A stretch of DNA of 64,000 nucleotides. Source: an uncultured Actinomycetes bacterium. GTDB taxonomy: Bacteria > Actinomycetota > Actinomycetes > Mycobacteriales > Nakamurellaceae. The position numbers and the translations under genes were made by a program. Numbering within the stretch: position 1 is the stretch's first letter; each line of letters starts with the position of its first letter. The notes under the pieces were generated by a model. That model was not told the origin of the DNA. It searched no databases and saw only the letters and a list, made by a program, of their open reading frames with translations. Below are positions 7,972 to 19,415 of this stretch, piece after piece. The stretch lies in contig CALANS010000212.1 in assembly GCA_937926105.1 (NCBI GenBank), positions 62,001 to 126,000 on the forward strand, read 5' to 3'.

Positions 7972-9801
7972 ATGAACACCCCCGTCCTGACCGCGGTGGC
8001 CTGGCCCTACGCCAACGGCCCCCGCCACATTGGCCACGTCTCCGGCTTCGGCGTCCCGTCGGACATCTTCGCCCGCTACCAGCGGATGGCCGGCAACGAC
8101 GTGCTGATGGTGTCCGGCACCGACGAGCACGGCACCCCGATCCTCGTGCAGGCCGACGCCGAGGGCGTCCCGGCGCGGGCGCTGGCCGACCGGTACAACG
8201 AGGTCATCGTGCGCGATCTGGCCGGGCTGGGCCTGTCGTACGACCTGTTCACCCGCACCACCACCCGCAACCACTATGCCGTGGTGCAGGAGCTGTTCCG
8301 CACGGTGCACCGCAATGGCTACTTCGTGCCCAAGACGACCATGAGCGCGATCTCTCCGTCCACCGGACGTACCCTGCCGGATCGCTACATCGAAGGCACC
8401 TGCCCGATCTGCGGCTACGACGGGGCGCGCGGCGACCAGTGCGACAACTGTGGCAACCAACTCGATCCCATCGACCTGATCAATCCGCGCTCGAAGATCA
8501 ACGGCGAGACGCCGACCTTCGTCGAGTCCGAACACTTCTTCCTGGACCTGCCGGCGCTGGCGGGCGCGCTCGGGGAATGGTTACGGGGGCGGACGGACTG
8601 GCGCCCCAATGTGCTGAAGTTTTCGCTGAACCTGTTGGACGACCTCAAGCCTCGGGCCATGACTCGTGACATCGACTGGGGCATCCCGATTCCACTGGAT
8701 GGCTGGCGGGACCGCCCGGACAAGAAGCTGTACGTCTGGTTCGACGCCGTGATCGGTTACCTGTCGGCCTCCATCGAATGGGCCCGCCGGTTCGGCGCCG
8801 ATCCCGAGCAATGGCGGCACTGGTGGTCCGACCCTGCCGCACGGCAGTACTACTTCATGGGCAAGGACAACATCACCTTCCACTCGCAGATCTGGCCGGC
8901 GGAGCTGCTGGCCTACGACGGGAGCGGCGACAAGGACGGCGCCCCTGGTGCTTTCGGTGATCTGGAGTTGCCGACGGAGGTAGTCTCCAGCGAGTTTTTG
9001 ACCATGAGCGGATCGAAGTTCTCCACCTCCCGTGGCACGGTGATCTACGTCGGCGACTTCCTACGCGAGTACGGACCGGACGCATTGCGCTACTTCATCT
9101 CGGCGGCCGGTCCGGAGACCCAGGACGTCGACTTCACCTGGGAGGAGTTCGTCCGGCGCACCAACTACGAGCTGGCCAACGAGTGGGGAAACCTGGTTAA
9201 CAGATCGATCTCCATGGCGCACAAGAACTTCGGCGCCATTCCCGCGCCGTCCACACTGTCCGAAGTCGACGCGGATCTGCTGACCGGATCGGAGAAGGCG
9301 TTCGGCACGGTCGGAGAGCTGCTGTCTCGCAGCCACTTCAAGGCAGCGGTCGGAGAGGCAATGCGGGTGGTATCGCTGGCCAACAAGTATCTGTCGGACA
9401 CCGCGCCGTGGAAACTCGGTGACGGGGCGGACGATACGGCGCGCCGAGCCACCATCCTGCACACCGCGCTGCAGGTGGTGGACGACGCCAAGACGCTGCT
9501 CACACCGTTTCTGCCACACTCCAGCCAGCAGGTGTTCGCGGCACTGGGGGGTGACGGGGTGTGGGCGGCGCAGCCGGAGATCCGTACCGTCACCGACTTC
9601 GACGACGACGTCGAGGGTGTCGGGGCCCCGCCGGTTCGCGACTACCCTGTGCTGACCGGCGATTACGTTGCGCAGCAGGCGGCGTGGCGTCGCGCGTCGA
9701 TTCCGGCCGGCCGGCCGCTGGGCAAACCCACGCCGCTGTTCACCAAACTCGATCCGGCACTGGGCCAGACCGGCCCGGACTGGGCGCCGATCGGGGGATG
9801 A
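7972..9801 (+). CDS. metG: Methionyl-tRNA synthetase
   Basis: Charges tRNA-Met with methionine using ATP in the cytoplasm. It is 609 residues, a normal length without the C-terminal tRNA-binding extension. The class I HIGH motif is at residues 19-22 (RHIGH). The zinc knuckle shows four Cys at 144, 147, 157 and 160. The KMSKS loop is KFSTS at 349-353 ([11 protein letters not shown]), a variant that keeps the first Lys and final Ser. [12 protein letters not shown] and the anticodon-binding helices follow. The start ATG has no strong ribosome-binding site. It opens the conserved metG-tatD-rpf block. Confidence 0.95.
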   Translation: MNTPVLTAVAWPYANGPRHIGHVSGFGVPSDIFARYQRMAGNDVLMVSGTDEHGTPILVQADAEGVPARALADRYNEVIVRDLAGLGLSYDLFTRTTTRNHYAVVQELFRTVHRNGYFVPKTTMSAISPSTGRTLPDRYIEGTCPICGYDGARGDQCDNCGNQLDPIDLINPRSKINGETPTFVESEHFFLDLPALAGALGEWLRGRTDWRPNVLKFSLNLLDDLKPRAMTRDIDWGIPIPLDGWRDRPDKKLYVWFDAVIGYLSASIEWARRFGADPEQWRHWWSDPAARQYYFMGKDNITFHSQIWPAELLAYDGSGDKDGAPGAFGDLELPTEVVSSEFLTMSGSKFSTSRGTVIYVGDFLREYGPDALRYFISAAGPETQDVDFTWEEFVRRTNYELANEWGNLVNRSISMAHKNFGAIPAPSTLSEVDADLLTGSEKAFGTVGELLSRSHFKAAVGEAMRVVSLANKYLSDTAPWKLGDGADDTARRATILHTALQVVDDAKTLLTPFLPHSSQQVFAALGGDGVWAAQPEIRTVTDFDDDVEGVGAPPVRDYPVLTGDYVAQQAAWRRASIPAGRPLGKPTPLFTKLDPALGQTGPDWAPIGG

Positions 9802-9875
9802 CCATCGGGGTGCAGGATTCGCTCTGACGATCGGAGTGAGCCTGCCACGACGGTGAGCATTCGAAGGGAGCAAGC

Positions 9876-10715
9876 GTGCCGATCCACCCCGCGGTCGTCG
9901 ACCGCGAGCTGCCGCCGGTACCGGCACCGTTGCCGGCGCCGGTGATCGACGCGCACACGCATCTGGATGCCTGTGGCGCCGACGATGCGGATGGCGTTGC
10001 CGCGGCAATGGGCCGCGCGGCGGAGGTCGGCGTCCGCGCGGCGATCACCGTCGGTGACGATCTGGCCTCCTGCCGCTGGGCGGTGCGGGCCACGTCATGG
10101 CACCCGGATCTGTTCGCGGCAGTGGCAATCCATCCCACTCACGCGGACGCACTGGATGCGTTGGCCCGGGCCGAACTCGAACAACTGGCCTGCACCGACC
10201 GGGTTGTCGCGATCGGCGAGACAGGCCTGGACTACTACTGGGACTCGGCGTCACACAGCGTGCAGGCCGAGGTATTCGCCTGGCACATCGATCTCGCCAA
10301 GCGCACCGGTAAGCCGCTGATGATCCACGACCGGCAGGCACACGAGGACATCCTGTCCATTTTGAAGTCCGAAGGTGCTCCGGAAACGGTTGTCTTCCAC
10401 TGCTTCTCGGGTGATGAGGCAATGGCTCGAGCGTGTGCGGACGCCGGTTATGTGATGTCGTTCGCGGGGGCGGTCAGCTTCACCAACGCGCGAGAACTGG
10501 CCGCCGCGGCCAAGACTGTGCCGGAGGACCTGATCCTGGTCGAGACCGACGCGCCATTCCTGACGCCGCATCCGTTCCGCGGCCGGCGCAATGAGCCGTT
10601 TGCGTTGCCCTACACCGTGCGTGCCCTGGCCGATATTCGCGGTGCGGACCTGGAATCGCTGTGCATTTCTGTGAGGCTGAACACCCTGCGTACCTACGGA
10701 TTACCCGTCAGCTGA
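9876..10715 (+). CDS. tatD: TatD-family metal-dependent hydrolase (DNase)
   Basis: A 279-residue TIM-barrel amidohydrolase relative; TatD enzymes are cytoplasmic 3'-5' DNases linked to DNA repair. Metal-binding signatures are complete: DAHTHLD on the first strand, AIGETGLDYYW with the bridging Glu, MIHDR, VFHCFSG, and ETDAPFLTPHP at the last strand. The GTG at 9876 is preceded by GAAGGGAG. The gene lies 74 bp after metG and is probably co-transcribed with it, as in mycobacteria. Confidence 0.92.
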   Translation: MPIHPAVVDRELPPVPAPLPAPVIDAHTHLDACGADDADGVAAAMGRAAEVGVRAAITVGDDLASCRWAVRATSWHPDLFAAVAIHPTHADALDALARAELEQLACTDRVVAIGETGLDYYWDSASHSVQAEVFAWHIDLAKRTGKPLMIHDRQAHEDILSILKSEGAPETVVFHCFSGDEAMARACADAGYVMSFAGAVSFTNARELAAAAKTVPEDLILVETDAPFLTPHPFRGRRNEPFALPYTVRALADIRGADLESLCISVRLNTLRTYGLPVS

Positions 10716-10780
10716 GCACGAATCGGGCGCGATTCGGGCACTTTCATCGTTACCTGAGCGAAATTTGACCATCCCTTGGG

Positions 10781-12799
<2,019 letters not shown>

Positions 12800-12906
12800 G
12801 TCGGACCCACGACCGGATCGCGCCGGAATGGCGCGGTCCCACTCGGCCACGAGCCCGCCCGATCGCATCGTCGGTCGGCCGGTGCGACGTGGGCGGGCGG
12901 TCCAGC

Positions 12907-13110
12907 TTGCCGATCCGTCACCGGTCCGTTACCCTCCCGTGATGTTGGCCGGGATGGGGAAGTCCCGGACGCGTCGGGGCAGTGGAGCATGGTTGCGCAC
13001 TCGCGGGCGCTCCGTCGCCGCTGCCCGCACTGAGGCCTTGCCTGCCGCCGGGTCTTGGGGTGCTCGCGTCCCGGATGCCGCTGCCCGGGTTCTGCGACCC
13101 TGGACGACCC
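12907..13110 (+). promoter_or_regulatory. Promoter and conserved structured leader of the second rpf gene
   Basis: TTGCCG (12907-12912), 17-bp spacer, TACCCT (12930-12935) gives an RNA start near 12942. From 12927 it repeats the leader of the first rpf. The first hairpin is CCGGGA/TCCCGG (12949-12954/12963-12968), with the last pair changed from G-C to A-T in step, a compensatory change that supports folding. GTCGGGGCAG is at 12973-12982 and CTGCCCGGGTTCTGCGAC at 13081-13098, 12 bases before the GTG. An ATG at 12942 opens a 95-codon frame (MLAGMGKSRTRR...) that runs out of phase into the rpf gene. About 130 bases upstream of this promoter (12800-12906) hold no gene. Confidence 0.6.
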
Positions 13111-14967
13111 GTGGCCCGACACTCCGCGACCGCCCCGCGCCCGGCGGCCCGACCGGCTTGGTCGGTGCTCGAACGTGCCGCTGCCTCCTCCGCTTCGGCT
13201 GCTTCGGCCGTGGTGGTCGATGCGGCTGACGCGCCGACCGCCTCGACCATCGCTTCGCAGGACACGCAGCTCGCCCCGATGGACGAGACGCCGCGACCGC
13301 TCGACACCGGCGGCCGGCTCGCCGGCACCGAGCAACCAGGTCCGGAGCGCCCGACTCGGATGGGCCGCAAGCGGGCTGAGCGTCGGCGGGGTCGAATCCT
13401 GGCCGCCGTCACGGTGGGCGCGCTCGTGGTGGGTCTGACCGCGGTGGGCGGCACCGTCGCCGCGATGGCCAAGACCGTCACCATCGCGGTGGACGGCGCC
13501 AGCCGGCAGGTGACCACCCTGTCCGGCACCGTGGCCGGCGCGCTATCCTCCGCGGGCCTGACGCTCGGCGCGCACGACAAACTCGCGCCCGCGGGTGGCA
13601 CGCCGATCGGTGACGGGTCCCAAATCGTGGTGCAGCGCGGCCGGTTGGTGACGGTCACCATCGACGGCACCTCGCAGCAGTTCTGGACCACCGCCACCAC
13701 CGTCGCCGGGGCGCTGGCACAGATCGGTCGCAATCCCTCCGACCTCAAGTTGTCGGCCAACCGGTCCAGGCAGATCCCGCTCGATGGCCTGACCCTGACC
13801 GCCCAGACATTGCACACCGTGATCCTCACCGACGCGGGCGGCGCGAGGGTCACGATCACCACGGCGGCAGCCACCGTCGGCGACCTGCTGCGCGAGCAAG
13901 GTATCGCCCTGACCGGCGACCAGGAGGTGTATCCCGCGCCCGGCACCGCCCTGACCGACGGCCTGACCATTGCGGTGCGCACGCTGCCCACGGTGACCCT
14001 GATCCGTGGGACCGACCGGCGGGACGTCGTGTCGGGTGCCGGCACGGTGGGTGAGCTGCTGGCCGCCCAGGGGATCACGCTGTCCGATAAGACCGTCGTC
14101 ACGCCATCGGCGGGGAGTCCGGTGACATCCGGCATGCAGGTGACGGTGACGACGCTGCCGAGCGTCAGCGTCGTGGACGGCACGGCGAAGGCGGTGACGG
14201 TGATCACCCGCCAGGACACCGTTGGCGACCTACTGGCCGCCCGGCACCTCACGCTGGGCAAGCACGACACCGTGAGCCCGAGCGCCGCGACGCCGCTGAC
14301 CGACGGTATGACCGTGGCGGTGACGCGCGTCTCGTACGCCACCACCACCAAGACGGTGACGGTTCCGCAGCCGGCCGATATCACCGAATACTCCGACACC
14401 CTCGAGCAGGGCACCCAGCAGGTCACCGCGGGGCATGTCGGCAGCCAGAAGGTGACCTACCGGGTCAAGACGGTCAATGGCAAGGCGGGCTCCCCGCAGG
14501 AGATCGACCGCGTGACGGTGCAGGATGCGGTCCCCACCGTCACCGTCATCGGGACCAAGGCGCCGCCGACGACGGCTCCCGCGTCGACATCGACCCCGAC
14601 GGCCTCGAGCCGCTCCGCGAAGTCGGCCGTCAGCACCTCGGCCAAGGCGCCCGCGACCATCACCTCGTCGGCTCCGAGCTCCGCCAGCAGCGTGGAATGG
14701 GTTGGCAACCAGGTCTTCTTCCACGACGTCAGCTACGGGGTGAACTGGGACGGTCTGGCGCACTGCGAGTCCACCAACAACCCGCGGGCCGTGGATCCCT
14801 CCGGCACGTACTTCGGCCTGTTCCAGTTCGACCTGTCCACGTGGGCGTCGGTGGGCGGCACCGGGAACCCGATCGACGCCAGCCCCGAGGAGCAGCTGCT
14901 GCGCGCCAAGCTGCTATATCAGGACCGCGGGCTGCAGCCGTGGGCGTGCGCCTGGGCGGCGGGCTGA
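13111..14967 (+). CDS. Second resuscitation-promoting factor, RpfB type
   Basis: A paralogue of the preceding gene. I choose the GTG at 13111 (618 residues) because it sits in the same place after the conserved leader; an ATG at 12982 would extend it but lies inside that leader. Layout: Ala/Ser-rich cytoplasmic tail, Arg-rich turn and one membrane helix (about 90-120), DUF348 repeats forming five or so modules, a G5 domain (VSYATTTKTVTVPQPAD onward), a Ser/Thr/Ala linker, then the Rpf domain with catalytic Glu553 in HCEST and the motif GLFQFDLSTWASVGG. It should cut peptidoglycan outside the cell. A tandem pair of long RpfB-type genes is unusual. Confidence 0.88.
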   Translation: MARHSATAPRPAARPAWSVLERAAASSASAASAVVVDAADAPTASTIASQDTQLAPMDETPRPLDTGGRLAGTEQPGPERPTRMGRKRAERRRGRILAAVTVGALVVGLTAVGGTVAAMAKTVTIAVDGASRQVTTLSGTVAGALSSAGLTLGAHDKLAPAGGTPIGDGSQIVVQRGRLVTVTIDGTSQQFWTTATTVAGALAQIGRNPSDLKLSANRSRQIPLDGLTLTAQTLHTVILTDAGGARVTITTAAATVGDLLREQGIALTGDQEVYPAPGTALTDGLTIAVRTLPTVTLIRGTDRRDVVSGAGTVGELLAAQGITLSDKTVVTPSAGSPVTSGMQVTVTTLPSVSVVDGTAKAVTVITRQDTVGDLLAARHLTLGKHDTVSPSAATPLTDGMTVAVTRVSYATTTKTVTVPQPADITEYSDTLEQGTQQVTAGHVGSQKVTYRVKTVNGKAGSPQEIDRVTVQDAVPTVTVIGTKAPPTTAPASTSTPTASSRSAKSAVSTSAKAPATITSSAPSSASSVEWVGNQVFFHDVSYGVNWDGLAHCESTNNPRAVDPSGTYFGLFQFDLSTWASVGGTGNPIDASPEEQLLRAKLLYQDRGLQPWACAWAAG

Positions 14968-15004
14968 TCGTCCGCGGACCTCACGGACAGGCGGCTGGGT
15001 CGGA

Positions 15005-15544
15005 TTAGCCCTCCTGGCGCTCGGGGTCCGCATCCGGTGGGTAGCGGCGCGCGGGCGGGCCGATCGGACCGCCATTGCCGAGCTCGAATACCAGTCCCAG
15101 GGTGGATTCGGTGTCCAGGTAGTAGTGCACGTCTTTGTCGATCCAGCCGGTCTGTAGGACCCTGATCCCGCGCTGCGCGAACGCCTCCAGCGCGGCCGGC
15201 AATTCCTCGTCGGGCATGACGTCTTTGATGTGGTGCAGGCCAGGGCCACGCCGCCGCAGGAAATCCCAGTAGATGTTGGGACCCTTGACCGGCTGAATCA
15301 GCTCGAATTCGATATCGCCAACCCAGGTCACCGCGCAGATGAATTCGAAATCCTCCGTGACGGGTTGACCGGCCACGCAGAAGTCCCGGACGGTGGCGGG
15401 GGTGAAGTGCCGGACGTCCCAGGGGCCGATGCCCAGGACGGTCCAGTACTGTTCCATGGCCGCGTCCACATCCTCGACCACTAGGGCGATCTGCCGGATG
15501 TTGGGCTTTCGGGTCGTGCTGTTGTTCACCGTGGTGCTCCCCAC
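15005..15544 (-). CDS. VOC-superfamily protein (glyoxalase/methylmalonyl-CoA epimerase-like)
   Basis: A 179-residue protein of the vicinal-oxygen-chelate fold. It has paired beta-alpha modules: [26 protein letters not shown] at the start of module one, and [10 protein letters not shown]...GIRVLQTG...[15 protein letters not shown] in module two. These supply candidate His and Glu metal ligands (His in LHHI, Glu in FEL). Family members isomerise or cleave activated substrates; the reaction here is unknown. It lies 12 bp downstream of the Gfo/Idh/MocA gene on the same strand and is probably co-transcribed. It is convergent with the second rpf gene. Confidence 0.75.
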   Translation of the reverse strand: MGSTTVNNSTTRKPNIRQIALVVEDVDAAMEQYWTVLGIGPWDVRHFTPATVRDFCVAGQPVTEDFEFICAVTWVGDIEFELIQPVKGPNIYWDFLRRRGPGLHHIKDVMPDEELPAALEAFAQRGIRVLQTGWIDKDVHYYLDTESTLGLVFELGNGGPIGPPARRYPPDADPERQEG

Positions 15545-15556
15545 TCGTGAGCGTGA

Positions 15557-16603
15557 CTACCGGGCTTCGGGTCGGGCGGCGCCACCGCTCTCCCGGGACG
15601 CGATCATGGCTAGCACCGCCTGCATATTGGCCTGGGCGTCGTCCAAGCCGAACTCCGGCGAGTGGTCGTTGATCACGCAGTCATTGAAATGGTCAATCTC
15701 GAGCCGATACGGATCGGCGAAGGGGAAGTCGGTGCTTTCCGGATCGCGGCCGTCGGCGAAGACCTCCTGCTGGCCGCCGCGATGCAGGACGAGCCTGGTG
15801 AAGGGCTCGGCACGCATCCCGGTGCCGGGTAGCGCGATCCAGCCCTCGTCACCGATGATCTCGAACTGGCTGTACGGATTGGGATAGTCGAAGCTGGCGT
15901 GAGTGACGGCCATCCGGCCGCCGGCAAAGGCCAGCACAGCGGCGACCGAGGTTGTCACCGCGCTGCCGGGTCGCTGGTATCCGGTCGCCGTCACGGCGAC
16001 AGGTTCGGCGCCGAACGCATCGCGTGCGAACGCCGTGACGTAGCACCCCATGTCCCATTCGATGCCGCCCCCGGCGCCCGGATCGAACCTGATGTTGTAG
16101 TTTTCCGGGTGTTGCTGGAAGGCGAACCCGATGCGCGCCAGGCGAGGATCCCCGATCACGCCCTCGCGGACCATCTGCATCGCCCGGCGCCAGCGCGGCG
16201 CGAAGCGATACATGAACGCCTCAACGACCAGTGTGCCGGAGGCGGCTGCGGCCGCCCTGATCGCCGACATGCCGGCTGGATCGATGGCCAGCGGCTTCTC
16301 GCACAGAACGTGCTTGCCGGCCCGGAGCGCGCGTACCACCCAGATCGCGTGCAAGTGGTTGGGGAGCGGGATGTAGACCGCATCGATGCTGTCGTCGTCG
16401 AGCAGGTCCTCATACGAACCGTATGGCACCGGGATGCCCCACTGCCGGGCCGCCGACCGCGCGCGGTCCAGACTGCGACTGGCGATCGCGTGCGCACTCC
16501 CGTCGGCTGCGGCGGCCAATCCCGGAAGGAAGGCGGTGTTGATCGCGGCGACGCCCAGAATGCCCCAGCGCACCGGGGGGCGCTGCACAGGTGACACCCG
16601 CAC
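15557..16603 (-). CDS. Gfo/Idh/MocA-family NAD(P)-dependent sugar oxidoreductase
   Basis: A 348-residue enzyme, likely oxidising or reducing a sugar, inositol or sugar-acid ring. The N-terminal Rossmann fold begins RWGILGVAAINTAF, close to the usual GxGxxA pattern. The signature PLPNHLHAIWVVRALRAGKHVLCEKPLA contains the catalytic EKP Lys. The C-terminal beta-sheet domain includes GGIEWDMGCY and a candidate catalytic His region. It is the first gene of a two-gene minus-strand unit, divergent from the LLM oxidoreductase. The shared promoter region carries the SorC-type palindrome at 16685-16696, so it probably belongs to the same sugar regulon. Confidence 0.82.
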   Translation of the reverse strand: MRVSPVQRPPVRWGILGVAAINTAFLPGLAAAADGSAHAIASRSLDRARSAARQWGIPVPYGSYEDLLDDDSIDAVYIPLPNHLHAIWVVRALRAGKHVLCEKPLAIDPAGMSAIRAAAAASGTLVVEAFMYRFAPRWRRAMQMVREGVIGDPRLARIGFAFQQHPENYNIRFDPGAGGGIEWDMGCYVTAFARDAFGAEPVAVTATGYQRPGSAVTTSVAAVLAFAGGRMAVTHASFDYPNPYSQFEIIGDEGWIALPGTGMRAEPFTRLVLHRGGQQEVFADGRDPESTDFPFADPYRLEIDHFNDCVINDHSPEFGLDDAQANMQAVLAMIASRESGGAARPEAR

Positions 16604-16631
16604 TCCTCTCGGACGGCTCGGTCGCTGCCCG

Positions 16632-16696
16632 TTGACACGTCGGGTTGCAGCCGTCTAGCGTGCCGCTCATTAGATCACAGATGCGCTCGTATGAGC
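16632..16696 (+). promoter_or_regulatory. Promoter with candidate SorC operator for the LLM-kinase operon
   Basis: TTGACA (16632-16637), 18 bp, TAGCGT (16656-16661), a GCTCAT half-site at 16665, then GCTCGTATGAGC at 16685-16696, one base from a perfect palindrome. The arrangement mirrors the importer promoter at 20518-20578. It sits between divergent genes and could control both. Confidence 0.65.
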
Positions 16697-16744
16697 AGGC
16701 CGCCGTCGGCATATCGTCGCACTGCGAGGATCGGAGCGTGATGC

Positions 16745-17707
16745 ATGCAGCTGTCGTTGTTTCTGGACCCACAGGAGGGCATGACATACGAGCAGTTCGC
16801 CGCGGCGGCGCTCCGAGCGGAGCGGGAGGGCTTTCACGGCGTTTACCGATCCGACCACCTCACGTCCACCGCGGGCCACCATGATCGGGCGGCGACCGAG
16901 GCGTGGTCCACGCTGGCGGGGCTGGCCCGGCAGACCCATCGGATCAGGCTGGGCACGTTGGTGACCCCGGTCGGGTTCCGGCACCCGTCGCTGTACGCGA
17001 AGATCATCGGCACCGTCGACGAGATGAGCGCGGGTCGCGTCGACGTGTCCATCGGCACGGGGTGGTACGGCCCCGAACATGATCTTCTTGGATTCGACTT
17101 TCCCTCTCTGGCTGAGCGATTCGCCATCCTGGAGGACTACCTTGAGGTGCTGACCACGCTGTGGGGAGACACCGGTGATGGCGTGGCTGGATCCCGCTTC
17201 CGGCTCGGTCCGGTGCGCGCGCGGCCGCTGACGGTGCGACGTCCGCGTCCGTGGCTCATCCTCGGGGGCCATGGACATCGGCGCACGCCGCGATTGGCGG
17301 CACGCTATGCCGACGAGTTCAACGTCGACTGGCCGTCCCCTCAGCAGTGTCGGGAGCTGTTCGACAGCGCAGCAGCCCACTGCCTGGATCTGGGGCGCGA
17401 TCCCACCACCCTGCGGCGGTCGGTGCTGCTCGGCGCGATCGTCGGAACGGATGACGAGGACGTCGAGGTACGGTTCCGGCGTGGTATGGAGTTCTTCGGC
17501 GTTGCGGACCCGGAACGCTGGCGCAGCCAGGCCGGGCCGGCCTGGACCGTGGGCACGGCCTCGACGCTGGCTCGGCGACTGGTCGAGTACGCGGACGTCG
17601 GCGTCGACCACGTGATGCTCATGCTGCTGCCCGGCGACGACCTTGACATGATTTCGCTCGTGGCACGCAAAGTGTTTCCGGCAATCGATCACCAGGTGTC
17701 GGCGTGA
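16745..17707 (+). CDS. LLM-class flavin/F420-dependent oxidoreductase
   Basis: A 320-residue luciferase-like TIM-barrel protein. Typical pieces are the N-terminal strand (MQLSLFLDP), YRSDHL at the second strand, RIRLGTLVTPVGFRHP, the VDEMSAGRVDVSIGTGW loop, and RPWLILGGHGHRRTPRLAARYADEFN. Members are monooxygenases or F420-dependent dehydrogenases; cofactor and substrate cannot be fixed here. The gene overlaps the next kinase by 4 bp (GTGA at 17704-17707), so the two form one unit behind the SorC-type operator. Confidence 0.82.
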   Translation: MQLSLFLDPQEGMTYEQFAAAALRAEREGFHGVYRSDHLTSTAGHHDRAATEAWSTLAGLARQTHRIRLGTLVTPVGFRHPSLYAKIIGTVDEMSAGRVDVSIGTGWYGPEHDLLGFDFPSLAERFAILEDYLEVLTTLWGDTGDGVAGSRFRLGPVRARPLTVRRPRPWLILGGHGHRRTPRLAARYADEFNVDWPSPQQCRELFDSAAAHCLDLGRDPTTLRRSVLLGAIVGTDDEDVEVRFRRGMEFFGVADPERWRSQAGPAWTVGTASTLARRLVEYADVGVDHVMLMLLPGDDLDMISLVARKVFPAIDHQVSA

Positions 17708-19401
17708 CTACGTCGGGCCAGTCGGAGCCGCGCTATTGCATCGGCGTGGACTTTGGCTCCACCTCCTGTCGTAGCGTGCTGTTGAACCTGGACACCGGCG
17801 AGGAGCTGACCGATTCGGTCTTCGAGTTTCCGTCCGGGGTGGACGGAGTCATCATCGATCCGAACGATCCGGACGTAGCGCGGCATGAGCCCGGCGAATA
17901 CCTCGAGGGCCTGGCCGTCACCATCCGGCGATCCGTCGATCAGGCGGCGCGTGAGATTCCGGGATTCGCCCCGTACCAGGTGCGCAGCCTGGCGGTGGCA
18001 ACGACCGGATCCACGCCCATTCCGATTGATGGCGATGGGATCGCATTGGCTTTGCGGCCGGAGTTTCGCGGCCGGCTGGCGGCCAAGGCCTGGTTGTGGA
18101 AGGACCACACCGGCCACCGCGAGGCCGCCGAGATCACGCGCCGGGCGCGTCTGGACCACCCGGAATATGTGGCGGCCTGCGGCGGTACCTATTCCGCCGA
18201 GTGGTTCTGGGCCAAGATCTGGCACTGTCTGACGGTCGATCCGGAGGTGTTCGCCGCTGCCGAGTCATGGGCGGAACTGTGCGACTTCCTGGTCGGCGCG
18301 CTGACCGGGAAGTCGGCTCCGGCCGCCCTGCCGCGCAGCATCACGGCGGCGGGCCACAAGGCGATGTACTCCCAGCAGTGGGGTGGGTTGCCGGATGCGG
18401 CGTTTCTGAGTTCGCTGGCGCCGGAACTCGGGCAATTGCGGGGGCGGCTGTACGACAAGGCGGTCGACTCCACGGTTCCCGCAGGGGGCCTGACTCGACG
18501 ATGGAGCGAGCTCACCGGACTGCCGGAGGGCACGGTCGTCGCGGTCGGACAGTTCGATGCGCATGCCGCGGCAATCTCGGGTGGCGTCCGCGAGGGAGTC
18601 TTTGTCAAGGTGATGGGGACATCGACCTGCGATCTGACGGTGATGCCGCTGAACCCGGATGGCAGCGTTCCGCAGATCACCGGCGTGTGCGGTGTGGTCG
18701 CTGGTTCGGTGCTGCCGAACCAGGCTGGAGTCGAGGCGGGACAATCGGCGGTGGGGGATATCTTTTCCTGGTACGCCGAGCTGCTGTCGCAAGGTGGCCG
18801 GGTATCCCTGGCGGAGTTGGGCGAGCGTGCCAGCCGGCTGCGGCCCGGGGAGCACGGGCTTGTGGCGCTCGACTGGTGGAACGGCAACCGATCGATCTTG
18901 GTGGATCAGCGGCTCACCGGGATGCTGGTCGGAATGACGTTGCACACCAAGCCCCATCACATCTATCAGGCGCTGATCGAGGCGACCGCGTTCGGCGCCC
19001 GCCGGATCATCGAGCAGATCGAGCAGGCGGGTGCGTCGATCCATACCGTGGTGGCGGCGGGCGGCCTGCCGTGGCACAACCCGTTCCTCTTGCAGACCTA
19101 CGCCGATGTGCTGGGGCGCCCGGTCCGGGTGGCAGCCACCCGGCAGGGCAGCGCCCGTGGGGCTGCCATGGTCGCGGCCGTCGCCGCGGGCGAGTTCGCA
19201 TCGGTGGCCGAGGCGCAGGAGCGGCTTTGCGGCTTCTACGGCGAGCCCTATGTTGCCAATCCGGCGTCCAGGGCGGTTTACGATCGCCTCTACGCGCATT
19301 ACCTGGTGCTGCATGACGCATTCGGTGGGTTCGATGATCACCCGCTGGCGACCGTGATGAAGGATCTGTTGGACCTGCGCGACGGGATCGCGTCGGGATG
19401 A
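17704..19401 (+). CDS. FGGY-family carbohydrate kinase, ribulokinase-like
   Basis: A 565-residue two-domain ATP-dependent kinase expected to phosphorylate a ketopentose or related sugar. It follows the AraB branch: YCIGVDFGSTSCRSVLLN, TTGSTPIPID, AKAWLWKDHTGHREA, YSAEWFWAKIWH, ITAAGHKAMY, the catalytic Asp in AVGQFDAHAAA, the ATP-site MGTSTCDL, and VEAGQSAVGDIFSWY. The C-terminal ATP-binding glycines are in VVAAGGLPWHNPF. The start GTG overlaps the LLM stop. It is convergent with the SorC regulator, with 14 bp between the stops. A homologue of the other FGGY kinase at 29960, but from a different branch. Confidence 0.85.
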   Translation: MTTSGQSEPRYCIGVDFGSTSCRSVLLNLDTGEELTDSVFEFPSGVDGVIIDPNDPDVARHEPGEYLEGLAVTIRRSVDQAAREIPGFAPYQVRSLAVATTGSTPIPIDGDGIALALRPEFRGRLAAKAWLWKDHTGHREAAEITRRARLDHPEYVAACGGTYSAEWFWAKIWHCLTVDPEVFAAAESWAELCDFLVGALTGKSAPAALPRSITAAGHKAMYSQQWGGLPDAAFLSSLAPELGQLRGRLYDKAVDSTVPAGGLTRRWSELTGLPEGTVVAVGQFDAHAAAISGGVREGVFVKVMGTSTCDLTVMPLNPDGSVPQITGVCGVVAGSVLPNQAGVEAGQSAVGDIFSWYAELLSQGGRVSLAELGERASRLRPGEHGLVALDWWNGNRSILVDQRLTGMLVGMTLHTKPHHIYQALIEATAFGARRIIEQIEQAGASIHTVVAAGGLPWHNPFLLQTYADVLGRPVRVAATRQGSARGAAMVAAVAAGEFASVAEAQERLCGFYGEPYVANPASRAVYDRLYAHYLVLHDAFGGFDDHPLATVMKDLLDLRDGIASG

Positions 19402-19415
19402 TCTCGCCGGTACGG

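Noticed and set aside
10700..10720. ACCCGTCAGCTGAGC near the end of tatD resembles the conserved 3' part of the c-di-AMP (ydaO) riboswitch
   Set aside because: It is coding sequence for the last residues of TatD, lies upstream of the rpf promoter, and the GGGGTGAAT and other conserved blocks are absent.
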